Positions 55,201 to 64,000 of a stretch of DNA of 64,000 nucleotides are shown here, piece after piece. The position numbers and the translations under genes were made by a program. The stretch is from Ambrosia x helenae (taxonomy: Eukaryota > Streptophyta > Magnoliopsida > Asterales > Asteraceae). Location of the stretch: NCBI GenBank assembly GCA_030844895.1, contig CM061224.1:5915591-5979590 (forward strand). Reading direction: 5' to 3'. Within the stretch, counting starts at the first letter, position 1, and each line of letters opens with the position of its first letter. The notes under the pieces are model-generated. The model had not been told where the DNA came from, did no database searches, and worked only from the letters and a program-made list of their open reading frames with translations.

Positions 55201-58200
55201 TTTGAACTGAATTTTTATACTATGTGCAGAGGGGTGCTTCAAGTAGCAAGTTCCTTAATTATTTAAATAAGCACATTCTCCCTGTTTTTGATAAGGTATT
55301 AATCTTTTAACTTCGTTTCTTGTGTTAATACTAAATACGCCATCTTTGGGATTTTGTTGTATAGCCTCAAATATTATAGATCATGTCTTCTTTGCTAAAT
55401 ATTAATTTAATTTGCAGCTTCCTGAAGAACGTAAAGTAGACTTGCTCAAGAACCTTGCAGAGAGTTCACCATATGCAGCACCTCAAGACTCGAGGCAGAT
55501 CCTTCCCTCTGTTGTTCAGCTCTTGAAAGTATACATAAAAAGAAAATTTCTTTAATTAATTAATATATATTATATATATATGTTTTGTTGAATGACAGTG
55601 TTAATGTTATACATTGACTTTTTCATGTGACTCTTGGGTCTATATGATCATATTTTTTTCTAATTTTTGTTCTTTACTTCTCAGAAGTATATGCCTCGAA
55701 GGAAAACAGGTGAAGAGATGAACTTCACATATGTGGAGTGTATGTTATACACATTCCACCATTTAGCTAACAAGGTGCGTAATGTTTTGTAAAATTGTAT
55801 CTTAACATTATTCACATATTATCCGATTGTTGAAATCTGAATTAACTTTTGTAAAACAGGCCCCAAATGCCACTAATAGTTTATGCGGTTATAAAATAGT
55901 GACTGGCCAACCATCTGACAGGCTTGGTCAGGACTTCTCTGAGTTTTACAAAGATTTCACAGAAAGGTAATTTTTATTTTGTGGTCTTAAAATAATGTTC
56001 TATAGTAGTAAAAGATGTACTTACATTCCTGGTTATAAAGGTTAAGCTGTGTTGAAGACCTTACCAAAGCCACAATGAAGAAATTAACACAGGGAATGGG
56101 TCAGCAAAATAAGACAAGTACTGCTATATCTGATGAAGAAAAGGCTAAAATTGTGAGTTAATAAATATGATTTAATGTAGCTCTACTCACTTTTATCTGT
56201 TGCATGCCTGTATTTCATTATGACAGCCTTGTAATCTGCAGAAAATTCAAAAGCAGAATGCCACAACAGGGTTGCGCACTTGCAATAACATTTTGGCAAT
56301 GACACAGGTATAGATATTAATAAAATTATTTTCTTCAAATTTATGTATGTTTGATCTTTTGTTCATATTAAGGTATGCTGAGCGTCACATGTTATAGTGA
56401 AACAAATTTTGGTCACTATACTAGGAAACCTAAATACTTTGCCAAAAAGCATGACAAGTTGACTGAATGCAAGTATATTTAAATACTGAGTGAAAAGTTG
56501 AAGTTGAAGAGGGAATAATTGCTCTTGAGAAAAAACCTTCGGGAATTCTCCAGAGTCCAGATTACTAGATGGAAAGTGGACGGTTGGATGTAAATAGATA
56601 TTCTCAGTAAAATACAATGCTGATGTAAATCGGTTTAACGGCAAACTTGTGGCAGAGGGGTTCCACACAAATTTGAATGTTACTTTCGGTAAGGGACTAA
56701 GGGCGTTACTTCTACCAGCTACTGGTTTGGTTGGACCTATGCATAAATTAAATATAAAGAATGGATTCCTAAATGGAGATCTGGAAGAGGCGTATATGGA
56801 TGTATCACCAGACGAATCATTTTGTCGATTAAATAAACCCCTCAATGGGCTAAAACAGTCCCTAGGAGCATGGTTCGGGAGATTTAACTCGTCTAGTAAA
56901 GTAGTATGATGTCTCTCGATGCCAGACTGGTCATATCATGTTCATTAAGAGCAACTCATCAGTGGAGCTTATATACTATTTTGGACAGGAAGTAGCCCGA
57001 TCCTGCAACGGAATTTTGATGACACGTAAGGAAGTATACCTTTTGGACGTAACAGGATGTTGGCATGTCGGCGAACCTCTACGTACATGGATCCACCAGG
57101 GAAACAACAAAAAAAGATGTAATTAACCAACAAAAAAAAAGTATCATATCAGTCTTATCCTTATCTGTCGATGTTATCTGGATATGTTACTTTGATTTCT
57201 TTTTCTTGTATTAGTAGATAAAGTCTAGAGAGGCTGATTCATGTGTGTATGATATCCTAGAATAAAGTTCCAGCAATTAGTCTAGCTTTTTTTTTTTTTT
57301 GGTGTGTGTGTGTATGGAGAGAGAGAAACATTCTTCTCCATTTCTAATTTCTATACTATTTATGTATTTTGAGAAAGACACAATATCTCATGCATTTTTT
57401 TTTATTTCAGCCGTTGCATGCGAAATCACCTTCATTTATTGGAGACAAACGAATTAACCTATCCTGGAATGAAGCAGTTAAAACTGTAGCTCCTGCAAAC
57501 ACAGCCGGGTATGTTTCATTAAACTCTATATCTTAGCATCACATCTCCTGGCCTTGCTTAATATTATAAAAGGCCCAATGAAAGTTGGATTACACCCTTA
57601 TTAGTTATTCCCTATGAACGGGTTGAAAGTCGCCTAAAGTATACTATTAATGAATGCTTACAACTGTCTAAATCTCTTTATTGAAAAAGTTTGATATTAT
57701 TGTAAATTTGTAATAATATAGTTTCTGTATTCATACACAAACACATCACTTATAAAAATTGTGTCTTGAAGTGTTTCTCGTCAACCCAACACAAAATCAT
57801 ACCGGACTCCAAGAGGTGGTAAAATGGGCGGCTTAGACGGGGTTGGTTAAGGAACATAACAGGTAAATTATTTACTTTTGTACACATGCCTTTAAAGGGT
57901 CAACTTCATATCCAAATGCTAGCTGTCTGTCTCCCTTTCAAGCTATTTTTCTCTATTTAGTTTATTATTATTAGGTAAAGTTGCATAGAAGCGTAGTATA
58001 CTCTAGGGAAAAAGTTTGTTTAGGGTTTTGTACATTACTTATGATCACAAAAGGTAGCTAAGGTAATTCATACCTTAGGTAGCAGGTCTTATGTGGGTGA
58101 CATGGAAATAAAGACATGATTTGGCAATTGAGGCGGCAATATGACATTTGACCAAGGTTTTATTATACCCGTTTGATCTGTTAGAGATCACACATAATCA

Positions 58201-58542
58201 AAATCGACCTATTCTTAATTAAACCTGTCAAATTTGACTTCTAGATACAATACTACGTAAGGGTGAAGCTGCAAACTTATGTCTTTCATCAGTAGATAAT
58301 CGACTCAAACGAGCCTCATTTTCTTTAACAAAAATGTACATGTTTTTTACTTCCTCAGAGCGAAAAGACCTGCCAATGCTGTGAAGGGTCCCAGCAACCA
58401 CCCAAACAAAAGGGGCCGTGGAGGCAGCAATCAGCTTGTTGACAGGGCTTTTGACAGCCATGGCGGGAGAGGTGGTTCGAGGGGAGGAGGTCAAGGCAGA
58501 GGACGGGGTAGGCAGGGTCGGGGAAGAGGCTATTATCGTTAA
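52267..58542 (+). CDS. API5: Apoptosis inhibitor 5 (API5)-like protein
   Basis: Nuclear helical-repeat protein, anti-apoptotic in animals and linked to tapetal cell death in rice. Sixteen exons: 52267-52353, 52446-52610, 54049-54148, 54234-54299, 54426-54523, 54601-54675, 54823-54972, 55078-55143, 55230-55295, 55418-55528, 55685-55774, 55860-55966, 56041-56152, 56242-56307, 57411-57508, 58359-58542. Phases agree throughout and give 546 aa, near the length usual for plants. Family marks are IEKLYVYGAALSEAKDKSQ, RQLAAQLIPRFFKFFPGLS, IRVQAIRGLPLFCKDTPEHI, YVECMLYTFHHLANKAPN and TEEKAKI-like DEEKAKIKKIQ. The last exon is an RGG/RGRG-rich tail (GGRGGSRGGGQGRGRGRQG), likely RNA-binding. Introns 2 and 14 carry transposon DNA. 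No lesion seen. Confidence 0.94.
53151..53562. mobile_element. Mutator-type MITE in API5 intron 2
   Basis: Element 53160-53553 with 9-bp TSD GATACTAAC at 53151-53159 and 53554-53562. Imperfect termini are CAAGGGTTAAAAGTACGG and the complement of CCGTTTTTTAAAACCAT. Both halves are dense in GAGGCG/CGCCTC words. Confidence 0.82.
56549..57125 (+). mobile_element. Copia reverse-transcriptase relic in API5 intron 14
   Basis: Degenerate Pol: KLNIKNGFLNGDLEEAYMDV, FCRLNKPLNGLKQSLGAWFG, then YYFGQEVARS. It corresponds to the FDVKNAFLHGDL...LKRTLYGLKQSPRAWF part of Copia RT, with stops and frame changes. No LTRs recognised. Confidence 0.8.
57126..58358. other. API5 exon 15 surroundings and intron 15
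   Basis: Noncoding apart from exon 15 (57411-57508). Nothing else recognised in 57509-58358. Confidence 0.6.
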
Positions 58543-58866
58543 TTCTCACTTCCAAAATTTGGATAAGATCGATGTCGGATCGGGCCTAACCTGAACGCCA
58601 AAATGCAGAAGCTAATCTAGATTTACAGAGTTTGACGCTTTGTATGTTTTGATTTTTGAGTTTTGAAGTTTTTTGTTTCATGATACGCATCATCAGAGAT
58701 TGTTAATGGATCTATGGTCCGAGCCTGGTAGTTAGTTAATATGTAAGGTTTTGTGCCTGTATTTTTGGAACCGGTTTTTGTAGTCTTCAATTGGCTGGAA
58801 ATACGATCGTATAAAACTTTGCGAAAGTATATACTATATATGAACTACAAAGGTATTTTTACAAAA
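58543..58866. terminator. Convergent API5/GLR 3' region
   Basis: Only 324 bp separate the API5 stop (58542, +) and the GLR stop (58867, -), so both 3'UTRs must lie here or overlap. AT-rich, with no canonical AATAAA noted. Confidence 0.4.
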
Positions 58867-61800
58867 CTAATTCTGATCCATTTTTCTCATGGGGATTTCA
58901 AGTTGAGTAGGCCTGCCAATTTCCAAATGCTCAGGGATCTCTTTAGGACTTACCGATTCCCATCCTGGTGGGGTCCGTTGAGCCACTTCGACCGTCGGTT
59001 CCACACTTTCTCTTGGTTGAACTTGGTTACTGTACAAGCTAAGCACAATCTGTACAACACTGACTGCTCTTCTCCAAAGGCTCTCGTTGTTCCAACGAGG
59101 GCCATGTAAGCTAATAATCCTTTGCTCGATTTGATTGTGGAGCAACCGATAAAGGAAAATTAGTAAACTAAGCGTTGAAGTGAGTCCCGATATGAGGAAT
59201 ATTCCCCAAAAGCTAGCGAGAGTAAGTCTATCTCTTTCTAACCCAGGATTGGAACTTGAGCAGGTTTGGTAGGCGCCGAACCATTCGTTTTCTATGTCGT
59301 GAATCTTGCCGTCTTCTAGGAGTGACAAAATGGCTCCTGAGACATCATCTGTTATCGGCGAATCTTTCGGGAAAATCTACAAAGATTTATCATACATTCA
59401 TTTAGACTTTAGTAATGTTTTTGATGCAACTTAGAATTGACAATTTCTACCACTCACTAATGATCATGTTGGTTAGGCTTTATCTCAAATGGGTGAGATA
59501 CAAATATAGCTAACAGGTAACAAACCACATTATGGGTGTAAAATTTCTGGCGCGACATGAACTTAACATGAATTTGTGGGATTGTGTTTAGTCTTTTCAT
59601 AGGTTTGGTGTAATTTTGGGTTGAATCTACGAACAAGTTTAGCTAAACAGGTTGTGGTCGGGTTGACATGTCGATTTCATAGGTTTACCTAGGGATGAGA
59701 ATATTGCACCGAATACCGAACCGATACTGATCCCGAACCGATCCCGTACCGAACCGAGGGTGTTCGGTATTGGTACTCATATTTAGAGGTTTTCGGTTTC
59801 GGTATTTTCGGTATTGGTGCAGGATCGGTATGGTATCGGTATTTTAAGGTAAAATACCGATACCATACCGAACCGACACCATACCATACTGTGTGTTTTC
59901 GGTATCAGTATTGGTATTGGGTTTTGAGAGTTTTCAGGATCGGTATCGATTGGTACCGATACCGTCCCGAGCTCATCCCCTAGGTATACCCGTCTTATTT
60001 TAGTAAAATTAAGAAAATGCTTTTTATGTCATAACCTAAAGTGATTTGAGTGTTTCATTCAAATCTTAGAAGCTATATAAACGATAAGCATCAAGTTTTA
60101 TAGTTTATAAGTGTAATTATTTTATATACATCTATACTTTTCGGTAAGCATAAATTTTAAAGTATCAACATGTAATGAAATAAAATAATTCATCTCCTAA
60201 TTTGGGTCGTGTTGATGTCAACTCATAAAAACTCATGTTGTGTTCAGATTCATATGTATAACTGAACTATGAACTATCGGTTTCGTGTCATGTTAGTGTT
60301 CATGGATCAACCTAGCTATAAGAACTAATAGATATGATATGGTATACTTACAAAGCCTAGGCCTCCAAACTTGTATGAAGGGCCGACGACCGTGTACTCG
60401 TTGCAATACTCTTCGAGGAAGTATTTCTGATAAGGAAGCTCGAGAAATGCCGCACTTATATTTCCATTTTTAAAGTTTTCTGGATATTCGTCTTGGCGCG
60501 ATACATTCTTGATATTTTTCAGCTTTAGAACATCGGTCAAGTACTTGCCCACAAATGAATCAGGATCACATCCAACGGGTGCGTTGGTTTTCCTTAGCCA
60601 TTCTATATCTCTCACCGTTGGCTCTAGCATACGGACCGTGAGTATTGAAGCGAGGCTTGCCGTGTAGCTAGAGGTTAAGATGAGGACCACAAAGAGCCAC
60701 ATCATTACCACAACTTTACTATGGTTGCTCTTTAACTTGTCACCTGCAGTGTAAATGAACCAAACCGCTTGTTAACTACTAAACTAAAGCTCGAATCAAG
60801 CCTAGTTGAAGTTGATATAATTAACGACACCGAGCCAAAGCTTCATGTACCATGCTTGACAAGGCTAGTTCGCGGGCCTAACATTAGCATCTTATATACA
60901 CACACCACCTTGTAAATGATATAAATGCTATAATATATAAATATAATAAAACAATTATAGTAAATATGAATTTAAACTTGGCATGGATAGTGGTTTTGGC
61001 CAGGTTTCTTGATTTTTTTTTGAAAAGTAAACTTCATCAACGAAAAAAGCGAGCTCTCAAAGTGAGGACCGCCAAGCAACAATTACAACATGTACATTGG
61101 GAGATTCACTCACAAAAATATCGGTAACCTAATGTAAATGCTCTTAGATACGAGTAATAAATATAAGTTTGGAAAAGAATATAATTACATATTTTTATAA
61201 ATAAAATATAAAAATAATCAATAAATAATAAACAAGTTGAGCCCAATTTCATATTATATAATTTTTCCATAAAAACACAAATAATTTTTTATATATTTAT
61301 AGACTATAGTTTATGATTTTTTTTATTCTCAATATTTAGGTTATTCGAATCAACTCGAATTCGGATTAACCGAAGACCAACTTGATATACACCTATACTC
61401 GAAATGAGTCGAGCTAAGCCTGCTCAACCCGATTACACCCCTTGGTTATTTAGGGTGGGCTCGTATACTAGTTTTCTTAAAGTCAATCGATTACTTACTG
61501 TGAGCGAAGAAAAGGGAAGAGATGGTGAACCACAATGCATTCCCAAGTTGTTTCCTCCAATGACCTCTAAAATTTCCGTTCACTTGATTCTCCATGAACC
61601 ACACCACACACATTGTGTACAACAATATGCCCAATGTGGCTAGCCACATCTCAAATGTGAATGGCTTCAAAAACTTCCATGCCTGTTGTGTATCCGATTT
61701 AACCGGCACCACCATCGACAACCCTGACTCAATAAACGGTTGCGTGAACTCCACATACCGAGAACGATTATACAATATCGTAACATCACCGACAACAGCA

Positions 61801-63467
61801 TCGTATTTCTTTTCAACAAAAAAAACATGTATAAAAACGAAATAACATCAGTATCATAGTGGTATTTTACTGTTACATTAGATTTTAACTTGGGTTAGCC
61901 TTAAGATGCTACAAAATCAAAAGTTAATAGTTAATACTTAATACCATAGATTGTTAATGTAAACTCTTAGTAACCAACCTTGATTATATGATTCTCTATA
62001 CACCTTTTTGTTAGTTTTAGGGTTTTATAAATGAATTGTTTAGCTATTTGAAATTTGAAAATATAATTGAACTAGACTTGGGTCTTAAAAGAAAAGAAAA
62101 GAAAAAGAAAAAGAAAAGAAAAGAAAAGAAAAGAAAAGAAATAGCTGAAACCAATGGTTTAATGATGTATGTTAACAAGTACCTTATAATAGACTTGATC
62201 CACCATATTGTCATAGGAGCCTGTATGATTTATGAACTCGTAAGGTAACGTGTAACCATATTTCTCCTCCAAAACCGCTACTACAGATTCAAAAACCTCA
62301 ATACAAAAACCCGAATACTTGGTCGTGTTTGAACTCTCTATCCATTCCACTTTCACAAACCTATCAAATGACGTTGCGTCAGGAACCGCGATCTTCATTT
62401 TCTTAGCATTGCTTGGCATTGCCCATCCTTTTGGAATTCGGCTTATTAGATCTCCTGGCCAGTTTATGGCTAGTTGTCTTACGCTATGATAACCTCCGAG
62501 TGCAAGACTACTTGAAAAACCAGACCGGGTGACCAAAATCCAAGATCCTTGTAACTTTTTCCAATGATATTTACGAGTTGAAATAACTCTCGTAGTTTTT
62601 CATCCTGAAAATATATCGTACCAGTCAAACTAGAGAAGTTATTGGATAGAATTTTATCCACTAACTTCTCACTATCAAGGGTATCACTAAAATTCCCTAC
62701 ATTACCTAAAGCCCGTGAGATGGTTTCTATGCTATCATATGCGCGTATAGCGTACACTCCTGGCTTGAACTTATATTCCTCTGGATAGTTTGATCTAAAA
62801 ACCGCCATGAAGCTAGACTTAAAGTCTAGAAATTGCGTGCTTCTGTGAGAGTAGTACGCCTTCACGCCTAGAGCACCTTGCATGAGTTGAAACACTGAGT
62901 CGTCTAAAGAATCAAGAAAACTAGAAAAACTATCTCCTAGAATCCAAACCGAGTCTGGACCCATCAGTCCCAGTTTATTAGCTTCTTCAAACACCCAAGT
63001 TGCTGCCCGTACAGATGATTTCAAAACGATAAACACCCTTGACTGCTTTGTGGTAACGACATCCACTAAGTTTTCGCGAATGGCCTCCTTCGAATTAAAT
63101 GATGAAGTGACATGAGAAACAACCACACTATGTTCAATGAAAGAACCAATCTTTTGAAGTGCCTCTGATAACAATGAAACAGCCCGGTATTCGCCTCCAT
63201 ACATATTGTCTTCATAAACCAGGATGACTCGTTTCCAGTTATACGATTGCACGATAGACGCGATGCACTTTATTTCATCGTGCATGTCTAGATCGGTCAT
63301 TTGTACCAAGAAAGGCCATTGAGGACGCGATAGAGGATGTATTTCACTGGCCAAAGAAATAATCGGAATTTTAGCTCGCTGTCCTATTTTTGCTACTACC
63401 GCGGTTTCCTCCCATGTATCTGTCCCGACTATTACTTGTACATTTTGTTTGTTGATCAAATCGCTCG
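58867..63467 (-). CDS. Glutamate receptor-like channel (GLR2 type), frameshifted, partial
   Basis: Plant ligand-gated, Ca2+-permeable channel of the plasma membrane. Minus-strand exons: 63467-62183, 61808-61499, 60743-60352, 59376-58867. The N-terminal ANF/LIVBP-like ligand domain has VQVIVGTDTWEETAVVAKIG and WKRVILVYEDNMYGGEY. The S1 region has LAINWPGDLISRIPKGW and KYSGFCIEVFESVV. Channel segments are M1 (MWLATLGILLYTMCVVWFM), pore LGNALWFTISSLFFAHS, M3 with LILTSSYTASLASILTV, S2 (EWLRKTNAPVGCD, SYKFGGLGFV), and M4 (FWGIFLISGLTSTLSLLIFL). A 1-nt loss at about 62524-62529 breaks GFWSPG from SGFSSSLALGGYH, so it may be a pseudogene or contain a sequence error. The first exon (signal peptide) is outside the window. 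Confidence 0.88.
59689..59983. mobile_element. MITE with GGTATCGGTATT repeats in GLR intron
   Basis: Termini GGGATGAG (59692) and CTCATCCC (to 59980), flanked by CTA/TAG. The interior is made of ACCGATACCGAACCG / CGGTATCGGTATT words in opposite orientations. It lies in the last GLR intron. Confidence 0.65.
62087..62142. repeat. (AAAAG)n microsatellite in GLR intron
   Basis: AAAAG/AAAGA run at 62087-62140. It is the source of a Lys/Glu-only frame. Confidence 0.9.
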
Positions 63468-63499
63468 CTGCAACAGACAAATTTACAAGGCTTCAGTTG

Positions 63500-64000
63500 T
63501 GCAAATCAACACATACAACTATCATGAAATTAATTGTACCAAACTAGGGGTACAATGAAAATTTAAAGGGTGGGGTACGTTTAGCTCTCCCCGTTACAAA
63601 TTTATCAATTACATGCACTTCTTTTAATACATTCACACGACTTGTAGCCAAAAACCGTTATGTGGTAAAGTTGCAACATCAAAGGGCAGCATGATTGATC
63701 TCTATTAGGTGGTTTGGACTTTGGAGGAGATCTAAACTCTAATAGAAGGAAAGGAAAAGAAGTGGAAAGAAAGGGGGACAATTTTGTGTTCCAGAGTTTC
63801 ATTAAAGGAAGGAAGTGGAAAGAAGAGGAAGGAAAATTCTCCCAAATAATCTTCCTTCCAAATTGGAAGGAAGCGGAAGGAAGGGAAAGGAAAAAAAAAT
63901 ATAAAGTATATCATTTACCATTTTACCCTCTCATTTAACTTATAATAAAATTTTACAAGGGTATAATTGTAAAACATATGTTTCTTTTCTCTTCCTTTCA
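63500..64000. other. GLR intron or upstream sequence with purine-rich repeat
   Basis: No GLR exon found. 63722-63900 is dense in GGAAAGGAA/GGAAGGAAG words and may be a MITE arm cut by the window edge. Confidence 0.4.

Noticed and set aside
62036..62248. Lys/Glu-rich frame
   Set aside because: (AAAAG)n microsatellite within a GLR intron.

Overview
The window is nuclear DNA from a flowering plant, almost certainly a eudicot. Genes are intron-rich with GT..AG introns, and the repeats are plant types: plant Helitrons, Copia and Tat-type Gypsy elements, a CACTA element, an Au-like SINE, and hAT, Harbinger and Mutator MITEs. Asteraceae is my guess from the overall repeat flavour, but nothing here proves the family.

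The right third (about 47.6-64 kb) is genic. An ATP11 family mitochondrial F1-ATPase assembly factor (48600-51038, +) and an API5-like nuclear protein with an RGG tail (52267-58542, +) lie in tandem. They converge on a GLR2-type glutamate receptor-like gene on the minus strand (58867-63467, first exon beyond the window). The GLR copy has a 1-nt frameshift. API5 introns carry a Mutator-type MITE and a Copia relic.

The left two thirds are almost entirely transposons, and several insertions can be resolved. (1) A second, truncated copy of the ATP11 promoter, 5'UTR exon, 5'UTR intron and first 38 codons (401-1330 + 25176-25447) is split by a 23.8-kb insertion. Its termini (1331-25174) look like a Helitron on the minus strand, and the intact ATP11 paralogue at 47584-48713 serves as the empty site. 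Inside are an apparently intact Helitron Rep-helicase gene and an RPA70-like gene on the plus strand, fragments of MAP65 and DC1-domain genes on the minus strand, SINEs, a LINE fragment, and a complete Copia element (18564-23929) with identical LTRs and a 5-bp TSD. (2) 25.4-26.8 kb holds a retroposon with a nested hAT MITE, two snRNA-type promoter modules, and a TTCG-rich MITE with a 10-bp TSD. (3) 26881-31190 is a second minus-strand Helitron carrying pieces of an ARIA-like ARM/BTB gene in opposite orientations. (4) 32038-41905 is a solo LTR with a perfect TSD. It contains a 5'-truncated Tat-lineage Gypsy element with integrase on the plus strand and two antisense genes, each with its own TATA box. 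(5) 43.3-45.7 kb is a decayed CACTA element whose transposase is preceded by a long imperfect hairpin. (6) 46.4-47.6 kb is a TTCG MITE broken by an Au-like SINE.

The Rep-helicase and RPA proteins would act together in rolling-circle transposition. ATP11, API5 and GLR are unrelated housekeeping or signalling genes. All identifications come from reading translations and motifs by eye, and no database search was run.
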